A stretch of 35,395 bases of DNA from Armadillidium nasatum. Lineage: Eukaryota; Arthropoda; Malacostraca; Isopoda; Armadillidiidae. This document shows, piece by piece, positions 1 to 11,889 of the stretch. The position numbers were made by a program, and so were the translations under genes. Positions within the stretch are counted from its first letter, which is position 1. Every line of letters starts with the position of its first letter. Below the pieces are notes generated by a model that made no database searches, was not told the origin of the DNA, and saw nothing but the letters and a program-made list of their open reading frames with translations. The stretch is from the NCBI GenBank assembly GCA_009176605.1, contig SEYY01019260.1:47501-82895 (forward strand), in the 5' to 3' direction.

Positions 1-400
1 CTCTCCAACCACTATAACTACTCATTAGGAAAATATGATCAATCTTCTCTCCTATTTATTTTTGGTACTCTTTAAATGCAATGTATTTGTACTTGAAAGT
101 AATTTTGGACATTATTATTAATAATAATTTTAACATCTTCCAATTCTAACTTTTCATAGTGACCGAGCCTTTTCAATGGTATAAATAGTGTTTAAAAAAA
201 TCAATGTTTGCCCTACGACTCAGTAACAGTGATGCATAATTATGGTTCAACCTTTGACAATAGAAATAGGTTGATCAATTTTAACACCAGAAAGTTTAGT
301 TGTCAAAATGCTTGGAAAGTATTATTTTTAAATTCTCTTAATAACTTTTGGTGGCAGAAGACCAGAAGGCCATAGAGTTTCCACTAGAGTTGAAAAGACA
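1..400. other. AT-rich DNA, nothing recognised
   Basis: No reading frame of useful length and no repeat or motif that I can name. The sequence is AT-rich with ordinary short homopolymer runs. The decayed Jockey-type remnant that follows may begin somewhere near the end of this stretch. Confidence 0.5.
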
Positions 401-1130
401 CTAACTCCTTATTCAGATTAGTACTGACATAACCAGATACATGCGTGTGAAAGTCAAAAGAAGTGAGAAAAATATAATTAAGAGTTCAGATTTTACCAGT
501 TTAATGCATGTAAGAATGAACCTAGCCTGGAATCAGAGAACTGGACAAAGAATGGATGAGACTGTGTGGAAAGGAGTCACATGAGCTCTCCTCAATAGAG
601 GAGGTATACTACTAGAGAGTTTGGAAGATCAGCGTCCATTGTAATAGCGATATTTTAAGGAAAGCGATGCAACTGCTCTGCTGCTGCAAGAAAGAGATTG
701 GAGAGAGTTAGTGGGAGCATGAAAATTAAGTCAAAAGCCTAAGATTCTACGTTATCAAGGTGAACAGAGGTGTGGAACCACTCCAGATATGCGGTGCATA
801 CTCCATAGAAGGGTAAATAGTGTCTCTATAAGATCAAGCAACTGGGGTAGTGAGTAGTAGTTTTGAAGGCAACTCCGAACACCCAACTCTTTAGAAGTTT
901 GTTTAGTGAGATAACGATAGAAGGAAATACCAAGATTAAGATCAGGAGGCGGCTAGAGCCAAGAGTTTTCAAACAAGTATTATGGTTGGGTGGAAATTTG
1001 TGTCGAGTAGATTAATGAAGAAATTTGAGATTTTGATGCATTGAAAACAACCATATTTTGTGACAATTAGAAATGAAAGATCAAGAAATTTGTAATAAAA
1101 ATGAGTTACGTTTGTTATAAAAATGCTTGA
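400..1130 (-). mobile_element. Decayed Jockey-type non-LTR retrotransposon remnant (RT C-terminal part)
   Basis: The stretch matches the better preserved minus-strand remnant at 19450-20795 in several blocks in the same order. These include the block around 540-605 (shared wording such as gacaaagaatggatgagac and caatagaggaggta) and the block around 770-910 corresponding to the region before and after the RT thumb. Read on the minus strand it would encode the part of a Jockey-superfamily RT after the catalytic palm, but stops and indels break every frame. It is an old copy with no coding capacity. The left boundary is uncertain. Confidence 0.6.
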
Positions 1131-1213
1131 AGAAGAGTTCATCAAAAAAACAGTAATTTACTAGTTCTTGAAGAAAATTAAACTTGAGATTTAAATGACA
1201 AGAAACAAAAAAA

Positions 1214-1215
<2 letters not shown>

Positions 1216-1288
<73 letters not shown>
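1216..1288. repeat. 73-base T homopolymer
   Basis: An uninterrupted run of T on the plus strand, following an A-rich stretch ending in aaaag. On the minus strand it would be a poly(A) tail, which could mark the 3' end of a retroposed sequence lying to the right. I do not recognise the neighbouring sequence, so that origin is an inference. Confidence 0.9.
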
Positions 1289-1290
<2 letters not shown>

Positions 1291-1690
1291 TAGAATAAGT
1301 AAATATTACACTACACCCCATTTCCTTTCTGCTGAAGGTTTAGAGTCAAAAAATGGAAGTCCCTCACAACCTAAGTATCCTATAACTTTAACTTTTGTAC
1401 TTTCTAGAAATTTCAATCCATAACGAAAAGAAACTTATCTGTCCTCTCTGTCTCCTGGTCCTCCACCCTTTGATATCCGTGAAATAGTCTTTCAAAAGCC
1501 TTGGGTCTTTCAGACATCACCTAGCAAGAATCTTTATAATTACTAAGGCAGAAGACCCCAAATTAGTATTATAGGAAAGGATGTCACAAGTTAACTTCAA
1601 ACTGTTAAATTTGTATTGATGATCTAAAAACAAAATGACATTTCTGATAATATAGAAGATGAAACATCAGAGCCAAATGTAAAATACAGG
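1289..1690. other. Unrecognised sequence right of the T tract
   Basis: No open frame and no recognisable domain. If the T run is the tail of a minus-strand retroposon, this would be its 3' body, but nothing in the translation supports a named family. Confidence 0.4.
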
Positions 1691-1990
1691 CGAGTTATAT
1701 GAAGATGTTGGAAACAATTGCGGGAATGTAAAGGCTGACTCTATAGAATAAGAAACGATGATATAAGAAGGGTGCCAGGAGTGGAGAACATACTGACGCT
1801 CAAAGAGAAAGGACAACAACAAGGGTTTGGACATTTAAAAAGAATGAATGATGGAAGGTATGCGAAGAGGTACTATGAGCTGACACAGGTAGGAGGAAGA
1901 GGAGTAGGCATCGAAAATCAGGTGGAGAGTATGGAGGAGACCAGGATGTATTAAGATCGACGACTGTGGAGGAGATTGGAGAGAAAGGTA
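1690..1990 (+). mobile_element. Fragment of a non-LTR reverse transcriptase, extreme C-terminus
   Basis: A plus-strand frame beginning at 1772 reads MPGVENILTLKEK and then GFGHLKRMNDGRYAKRYYE. This is close to the 'WFGHVxRMxxxRxxKxxxE' signature after the RT domain in many invertebrate endonuclease/reverse transcriptase elements. Downstream, a second frame continues with a segment like the usual GRPRxxW tail, so at least one frameshift is present. Only the last ~100 residues of the original protein are represented. The clade cannot be fixed from this piece (RTE-like is my best guess). It is a dead fragment. Confidence 0.55.
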
Positions 1991-3053
1991 AGAAATAGAA
2001 AATGAAAATCATGTATTGATTCAAAGATCTTAGACAAAGCGTAGTTGAGAATTATAGTGATAAAAGGTTCAGATTAGCTATTCTTTTTTTTAGAAATAGT
2101 TGAATATAAGTTTGCTTTCAACATTGAGGAAAAATAATGATAATGAATTGTAAATTAAATCATTACATGAGCCTTCTCTTTAGATTTTCTTTTTCTTCTA
2201 CCTTGACATTTCCATTGCCTTCTGTATTGTAGTTGTATGAACTCTGACTTTTTCTTTTGAAGTTCATTGTTTTACTTCAAAATTCTTTTCATCTATATCA
2301 GTCAGTTTGACCAATCTTTACAACTTCTCTTTTCCTATTTTCTTTTGTAGAAACTTTATCTCTACAACTGCATCTTTATGTTCCTTCTAGATTCTTCACT
2401 TGCTTTTTTGCTGAATATTTTTCTGACTTTGTGATTGCTCTTTGATTTGTTATTATCTCCTCATTCACATTCAGATACTAGCATTTCAACAGTAGTTTAA
2501 TATATTTTACATTATAGATTGATAGGATACTAATTATGTTGATAAATAAGAAATCTATTGTTATTTGAAGTTATAGTTTATTGTTTGGCGGAATTTTTCT
2601 TGGAGCTCCAAATATATGCAACCATTTTCCATGAATATTTTAACTTTGCTGATTTATTTATTTTTTTTTTTAAACAAAAATTTTGGCACTAATTGGTTGT
2701 CATTTATCCATTTACCCTACAATCAAACTCATTTTCCCCTATTTCTCCCAAGATTCATGAACACTTCATTCAATTTTTAGAAGCATTTAAAAATCATGTC
2801 ATCAGTTTTCCTGGTGGTGTGTGTGTGCGTGTGTTTAAATTTTCTTTTCAACCATAAAACTTTCTGCTGTGTCCTTTATATCTTTTTCAAGTTCTCGTAA
2901 TATATTCCAAATCATGATTTTTAAATGTTCCTAATAGGAGTTTGAAAAACCCTTCCCAGTTTTCCTGAATTGTAAATTTTGAACCTTTTCTTTTTCTTTC
3001 CATATTGATGATAGGACAAGCCCGTATTAGTATTCACAGCCAGAGTAAATGCA
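1990..3053. other. AT-rich spacer upstream of the Harbinger gene
   Basis: Pyrimidine-rich on the plus strand from 2160 to 2470, with a short GT-rich patch near 2817-2836 and a T run near 2660. No coding frame. The promoter and the left terminal inverted repeat of the Harbinger element should lie here if the element is complete, but I could not identify either by eye. Confidence 0.4.
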
Positions 3054-3358
3054 ATGGATAGACGCTCTAGATTCAGACGCATTGCTTTGTTGTATTTACG
3101 TTCTTGCCGTAAAAGAAATCGAAGTCAAAAAAGGCAACTATGGGCCAATCCACTGACAAGTCAGAGACTGTTGAAAGGACAGTTTTATATACATTTTAAC
3201 GATTTGAAAAGTGATCCAACAAAATTTTTCGACTTTCATCGAATGTCAATTGACTCATTTAATGAGTTGCTTTTAAAACTCGAAGGAGTTATTTCAAAGA
3301 AAAATACCGTCATGAGGAGATGTGTTCCATCGGAGGAAAGGTTGTCGGTTACGTTAAG
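3054..3358 (+). CDS. PIF/Harbinger (HARBI1-like) transposase, exon 1
   Basis: This exon gives residues 1-101 plus two bases of codon 102. It has a basic N-terminus (MDRRSRFRR) followed by the helical pre-catalytic region of HARBI1-type nucleases. The segment FFDFHRMSIDSFNELLLKL and then RRCVPSEERLSVTL corresponds to the family's 'M..e.FdyLL..v' and 'isPeeRLalTLRyLAtG' blocks. The exon stops in the middle of that second block, at acgttaag followed by gtaagaa, a strong 5' splice donor. Without splicing the frame ends two bases later at a taa. ATG 3054 is the first in frame near the family's usual start. The exon has no internal stop. Confidence 0.85.
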
Positions 3359-3489
3359 GTAAGAAAATTTGTACATTTATCTATCATTTTATTATATAAA
3401 TAAATTTTAAAAGATTTTCTCACTAAATATCCATTTAAAAATGATAATTTCTCAATATATATTATTTTTTTTTATTATTTTTATAAATA

Positions 3490-5325
<1,836 letters not shown>

Positions 5326-5336
5326 TTTTCCTGCAG

Positions 5337-6177
5337 TTACCTAGCAACAGGAGAATCATTCATTTCCCTACATTACCAATACTTGATTGGTGTTTCCACT
5401 ATAAGAAAAATAGTATCAGAAACATGTTATGCTATTTGGACCTGTTTAGGGAAAACTTGTATCCCAGAACCGACGAAGGAAAAGTGGTTGGAAATCAGCA
5501 AACAGTTCTACGAGAGAACAAGATTTCCCAATTGTTTGGGAATCGTGGATAACAAACTTATAGATGTTCATAACTTCAAAAAAGCTTTTTCTCTTATTCT
5601 TATGACCTTGGTAGATACTGACTACCTTTTTACATACATTGATGTTGAAACTTGGGATAAATTTTCTGATGCCAATGTATTTCAAAACTCCACCTTAGGG
5701 AAGAGGCTTAGACAAAATGACTTGAGTTTACCTCCGAATCAGAAACTACCGCAGGATGAAAATGGTGAATCCATGCCATTTGTTTTTATTGGAGACGAAA
5801 CATTTCCTACTTCTTCCCACGTGTTGCGCCCCTATCCCAAAGAGCGGCTTCTAAATGAAGAAAAAGAAATGTTTAATAATCATTTATCGAGGACAAGAAG
5901 AAGGGCGGAATGTGCATTTAGGATTTTAGCAAATAAGTGGAAGATATTCCACCGACCTTTGGATGTCAACAGTGATTTTTCTGTTGAAATCATTCGAGCG
6001 ACTTGTGTTCTTCATAATTTTGTAAGAACAAGAGACGGAATTCACTTCGAAGACACACTGTATGAATCACCTCTAAAAAATGTACCACCCGACGGTACAA
6101 GAGGGAACACAAATGGGATTAAAGTTAGAAACTATTTTACCAACTACTTCAATACTCATCAAGGTTTAGTGCCTTAA
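5337..6177 (+). CDS. PIF/Harbinger (HARBI1-like) transposase, exon 2 with DDE nuclease
   Basis: This exon finishes codon 102 and runs open to a taa, giving a spliced protein of 381 residues, close to the usual HARBI1-like length. It carries the DDE_Tnp_4-type nuclease: first Asp in [11 protein letters not shown] (about residue 173), a conserved SDANVF block (Asp ~213), the second catalytic Asp in FIGDETFP (~255) and the Glu in [15 protein letters not shown] (~293). The Asp-Glu gap is 37 residues. The C-terminal helix CVLHNFVR is typical. Odd points: the Gly usually following the first Asp is Asn, and about a dozen residues normally between that Asp and the 'NYK..FSI.L' strand are missing ([18 protein letters not shown]). 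There are no stops or frameshifts. Transposition activity is doubtful; recent decay or reuse as a host gene are both possible. Confidence 0.85.
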
Positions 6178-6214
6178 GAAAATGATAAAATATAATTGCA
6201 AGGTACTTATGACG

Positions 6215-6343
<129 letters not shown>

Positions 6344-6399
6344 CACTCTGAGACAAGGGTAGGTAGTCTTTAATAGAGGATGACAAAAAATTTCGAGGA

Positions 6400-7690
6400 A
6401 CAGATATGACTGTAAGAATGGTAGTATCACAAACTAGTTTATTTGAGTTGTCAATCTGCAAGCAAAATCCATGCGAAAACACCTATCCCTATGCCCACCA
6501 AGGGCGTCTCATTGGTGGTGGAATGCAAGTGAACAACTTCCTTCAGGACCTGTCTTTGTAGTTCTTATAAAAAAGAGATAGAACTCCAACGCAACAGCCC
6601 AAGGATAAGCAGTCTGGAAACTTTGATCTTGAAAGGAACATCTAATTTGTTTTTTTAACCTATATAGCTTTAAACTTAACCTCAACGAAAGGTGGGTGGA
6701 ACTAGAACTCCTCTCCCCAAGTTGTGTGAATAATACTCCATACATTAATGATGATAACCTTATACAGTTGAGGAAACAACTGAAGTGAATTCTGAACTTG
6801 AAAAGAATCCCCAGCCTCCTTGAAACTGTCTTTTGCATCGAGATTTCCAAGACAATGTTTGTGTTGAGGCCTAAATGGTTTGTTACCAACAGGTGAAACG
6901 GAAGATCTGTAGAACGAGATAGGAAAGTTGAATGATGTATTTAGGAGATGCAAAGCTTAAAATTTTTAAAAAAGTTGAAGTTCATTAAGTTGAAGCTACT
7001 TCAACGGAAAATCCACTGAATTGATTAAGAAAGTTGCAAACGAAAGGTGTCTCTACATGCAAAAGAGAAAGTAGATTTTAAATAGGTGAAAAATTTATGA
7101 GCTCAATTGTAGGAATAAGAATGAAAAGAATTGGAAGTGCAGTTGAGAAAGAAGTTCAACACTGAAATGAAGGGATAGAGTAAGACAAAGCAAAACTTTG
7201 AGGAACACCACAATTGACAGAGTAGGGAGAAGTCTCTCCTCAAACATCTGCAGATGTAGGGAGATTCAAGAGAAAACTAGATAAAATTGCGCTAAGTGAA
7301 AAAAGTGAGCTTAATTGGTAGATTCCTTTGATATGTCATGCGCCATCAAACAAAACTTAATCTCTAAGAACAGAAAAAGAAAATTCATTTTGTTTTCTTT
7401 TTAAGTAAGATTTTTTTTCCCAGCCCTACAGCTACTGTCTCTTGCTTGAATGTCACGATATCAAGTACGAACCTTGTATTTTGAGGGGATTTTGTTTAGG
7501 AATTTTATGAACTTGCGCAACCCATCAGCGATAACAATCCCCGCATTGTAAGGCTGAAGTTTCTTTAATGTCGAAGAAGTCATTCCAAGGATACTTATCG
7601 TAAAAGTTATTCAAAGCCCTGACCTCCAACCTTCCTTTAGACCATTTATAGTGCGAGAAAATACTTCTAAGGCAGGATGGATCTGTAGGA
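6400..7690 (-). mobile_element. Decayed Jockey-type retrotransposon (endonuclease linker, RT and thumb fragments)
   Basis: Read on the minus strand from right to left, pieces of one protein appear in the expected order. Around 7690-7540 is a segment with YPWNDFF, the linker after the endonuclease. Around 7290-7190 is SPYSVNCGVPQSFAL, which is RT motif B of the SGVPQGSVL type. Around 6900-6700 is the thumb, with remains of LEYxSHIWGG as VWSIIHTTWGE. Around 6690-6510 is the usual VASLSLFYRY region, decayed to VALEFYLFF. Many stops, frameshifts and large internal losses make it non-functional. The motif assignments rest on my knowledge of decapod Jockey-type elements. Confidence 0.6.
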
Positions 7691-8620
7691 GAAATCTTTT
7701 TAATTAAAAGCTACAAGATTACCAATAGGAGGGGAAATGAAATGAAGGACTAATAGCAAATCACAAGTGTGTTCAAGAATTAATCAGTGACCTGTAATAT
7801 GTAAAGTGCCTTAATACATTGTAGAGATCGCCAATACTGAATGATGTAGAATCCTTCTCTCATTTGGATCTATGTGGGAGCAGTTGAATGTAGTATAAAT
7901 GAAAAAGAATTACACAGAATCTCGTCTTTCAAATGAAAGGATATTCAAAAGGAGATATTTGTTCCGTAGAAGTAGGATAAACTTCATTATTTGTGGTTTA
8001 ATGATCGATTTTTTAAATTATATGCACCGATAACATCAATTTCTATAAACACAATTACTTGTGGAGCTTATCTCATTACGTTCATTTATAGCTATCAAAT
8101 AATTAAATAACAAAATATATTTTTAAAAAGTTTTTATTTTGCCAGTTATTTGTAAGTCATGTCTTCCCAAATTTTTTTTTTAAATATATTTTTGTCATCG
8201 AAGTATTTGACTGTAAGACGAGGTCTTTGTACTCAAGGTTCTCTCTCTCTTTCATTTCAGATTAAGTCTCCATTGGTGTATGAATTAACATATCCACCAA
8301 TTCAAATAATTAACCAACAACAGAGTTAAATGTTATGGAATGTTAAATGTTATACACCTGATTTTGTACAGGTAAGAAAATTTCAGACTTCATACCAAAG
8401 AAAGTTTTGAAATTGTAAAACTAAGAATAAGAAGCTCCATAAAAAAAAAAAAAAATGCCTTGCCAAATAATATCAAATGATGGTGTCGATCAACTTCAAG
8501 AGTCTGATAGTTGGACCAAGAGATGAAATGATTTCATATTTGGTACTAAATTAGGAATTATAACAAGAGTCATGTAAATGATGGGGAAAAAAATACTGAT
8601 GATGGAAGAAGAGATGGAAA
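7690..8620. other. AT-rich spacer, nothing recognised
   Basis: No coding frame and no clear repeat beyond short A and T runs (for example near 8441-8455) and a CT patch near 8243-8253. Confidence 0.4.
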
Positions 8621-9880
8621 TTCTTCGTAGCAGGAAATCACCAGACTAATAAAGATCATCAAACGGTTCTCAGAAAAGATAAATATGGAATTTGTGCACG
8701 ATTTGTTTTTAAGAAAGAAAAAATAGTAAAGATTGAAACCATCACCCAGTTACACGAAGACAACTATTTTTCATAAGAATTGTGGATTCTGAAGAAGTTG
8801 AATAAAGAAGTGAAAGAGGTTAAAGGAAGTATTTTTAGAAAGAACAAAACTGATGATAAAATCAGAATAGAGGACCAGAAACAAAACTTACGCTGTAAAA
8901 ACATGTTGTATATCTTTTTTCTTGTATAGATGTAGAAGTACAGAATGACACTAGAAAGAATTATATCAATGATATTTAAACCAGAAAAATGTTGAATGCA
9001 TAAGATGTTTTACAGAGTACAAATACAATCACAAGAGCATCCGGAACAAAGAATGGATGGAAATGGCCAAACTAGATCAAGAATATAAGGAAATTATATT
9101 AATTGGAGAGTATCTGGGAAGTTCAAGTTCATACGTGGGTATGCTTAAATGAAAGGAACAAATGACTCTTTATTTATCATCAAAATGAAGAGATACAACA
9201 TGTAATCACACAAAATAACATAAAAAGGTGAGAATGAATTATCTAAAATACAGATATTGGGAAGGAAAGAAAACAAGCGAAAAACCATTGGCAAAACCAT
9301 ATAAAAAATAATTAGGAGAAATATAAACAGATGATGATAAATTAATACAGGTCAGCTTTAAAGCAGATAAAAGAAAGATTGCCTCATAATCTGACTCAGA
9401 ACTAAATGGCATAGAAAACACCAATGATAGATGTAGAGTATGTGGAAAGGACAGAATACGTTTCTCATATCCTAACAAGGAGTCAAACCACCATTCATAC
9501 ACGGAAAGTTACAACTATACAGATGCATTTTACAGAAGTGGCAAAATGTTGAAAACGTTATCTACCAAAAATGGAAGAGGTCCTCTTCCTATACGATTGT
9601 GTGATTCCGACATATATAACAGTCATCCATAGTAGACCTTACATTTGGAAAGAGCACAAGAACTATGTAAAAGAGGTACGAGCTCTACATAAAGATTTAA
9701 AGGCATACGATCGGGAGAAGGAAATAAAATATCAAAGACTTGAAGGTGAAATGGCATGGATGTGGGAGATGATAGTACATATTAGTAATCCTAATAATAG
9801 TGGGAACGTTCGGCCTTATAAAGAAAAGTTTTCTGGACATCTGGAGAAATTATCAGTATCTGTTTACACTGAAATTTAGC
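8620..9880 (+). pseudogene. Non-LTR reverse transcriptase remnant, C-terminal half
   Basis: Plus-strand frames carry, in order and separated by stops and frameshifts, pieces typical of the region after the RT palm in an invertebrate non-LTR family. They are an ARFVFKKEKIVKIET-like strand near 8700, a TRNKTYAVKTC piece near 8877 (family: 'ARNKIYAINTLAIPV'), and a zinc knuckle CRVCGKDRIRFSYP near 9435. The longest open part, 9571-9879 (102 residues), ends with EKEIKYQRLEGEMAWMWEM, matching the family's 'EKIEKYQDL..E..RMW' block. That frame closes at the natural C-terminus of such proteins. It is not an independent gene. The clade is not determined. Confidence 0.6.
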
Positions 9881-10300
9881 ACAATTGGATCTTAAGACTT
9901 GTGTTAGGAAGTGGATGAATAAATTTTAATTGTAAAAATGAATTGAAAATCTGAGGATGAAATCTATAATTACGTCATCCCATCTGCTAATAAATTAAAT
10001 CCTGTTGTGGCAGACAAAATGGAAAAACAGTTCCCCCGTATTGTGGAAGTAGGTGTCCTATATATTAAATATATATGAAAGAGAAATAAAAATATCAGTC
10101 AAAATACAAATAATAATAATTTTTATTTAATAAATATTACTAATATGGATGATATGGTTGTAATGTGGGTGCATTGGGAACTTTAAAATCCATCTTGATT
10201 GCCCAATTCAAAGACTCCGGATAAAAATAACCAAAATATGTATGGGAGTTGCCTTGAAGAGTTCAAGCATTATTAAGTTGGTGTTAGGCATGTAAGGACT

Positions 10301-10404
10301 CTACTGGGTGTGCCCCCAGCCTCTGATTCAAGACTACTTGGTGTGCTCCCAGCTTCTGATCCAAGATTGTACTTGGTGTGCCCCCAACCTCTTATCCGAG
10401 ACTT
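10301..10404. repeat. Minisatellite, three units of 33-35 bp
   Basis: Unit core is ctacttggtgtgcccccagc followed by ctctgatccgaga. Copies start near 10301, 10334 and 10369 with a few substitutions. The corresponding place in copy B (about 25009-25045) has a single unit. Confidence 0.85.
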
Positions 10405-10826
10405 GAAGACTTTGGAAACATAAACCTTTATTAAGGAAAGAAAAATATCAATAAAAGTATTTTGATTTTCCAAGTGTAACAATGCCATTAATTGACAAGA
10501 CCATTTATAGAATATCACAAGTTATTGAAGGAAGAACCATAAATAAGTCTTGGACTTTATTATGATCAATAGTAATACAACTTTTAGAGCCTCTAATTGT
10601 TTTTTTTTTTTCTTTGCTGAATTTATAGGACAAGATCTGGGTGGAGAATTTGTCACATAAAATATAAATTTACTATGAGAATATCTCTAATATTTTTCTC
10701 TTTCGTACGGTGACATTTTTTAGTCTGACTAATTATGATTAAAATTGAAATTAACAATTTCAGTTCATCCATTGTAGAAGGAGAATACAAATAGTTTGGG
10801 AAAATGTTCCAACTTTATATAAATAT

Positions 10827-11457
<631 letters not shown>

Positions 11458-11889
11458 TTAGAGTGGGTGATTGAGTTTATAGGGAGACTTCCACTCATCA
11501 TCAATAAGCATTGCTTTGACCAATTCCTTCTCCAAAACCCCACGTTTTGAGTTGACAGCATTTGGTGATGTGATTTGTGTCGTTAGTGAACTACCGATAC
11601 TGGCATACTCGGGACCACGGTCTTTCTTAATTTCTAAAATATTCTTCGTCAATAATTTCTACCATGTTGAACACCAACTCTCTTCCACTGACATCACATT
11701 TTAACCAAAATAAGTGAGGTTTATACATTCCATATCTTTTGATTCTCTTAAGTAGCGCACTTCTCAATTTGAAATTGTAGTCTAGTTTGGCAATTTACAA
11801 ATTCTCCAACAAATTATTTGCTTATACAACTGCTTTAATGTTACTGTGATAATTTGTAATGGCAGCTTTATTATTGTTCCTCAACATTT
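11458..11889 (-). other. 3' flank of gene A with a stub of an RT remnant
   Basis: The first ~60 bases match the end of the non-LTR RT remnant seen complete at 30990-31500 in copy B; here most of it is deleted and the two ends are joined near 11515. The rest lies between that stub and the stop of the minus-strand gene and is shared with copy B. The 64-residue frame across the junction is an artefact of the deletion. Confidence 0.55.

Noticed and set aside
5383..5685. Start of the Harbinger nuclease at the internal ATG 5383, and the overlapping minus-strand frame 5446-5685
   Set aside because: Family alignment continues upstream of 5383 through the splice acceptor into exon 1, so the ATG is internal. 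The minus-strand frame is a shadow of the coding exon.
7690..8620. Possible exons suggested by ag|gt-like words near 8260 and 8370
   Set aside because: No open frame of useful length between them and no protein similarity; such words are frequent by chance in AT-rich DNA.
9571..9879. Stand-alone 102-residue gene
   Set aside because: Its C-terminal block and the matching pieces upstream show that it is the last part of a decayed non-LTR RT.
10301..10404. CRISPR-like array
   Set aside because: Units are directly tandem without unique spacers, in a eukaryotic context; it is a minisatellite.
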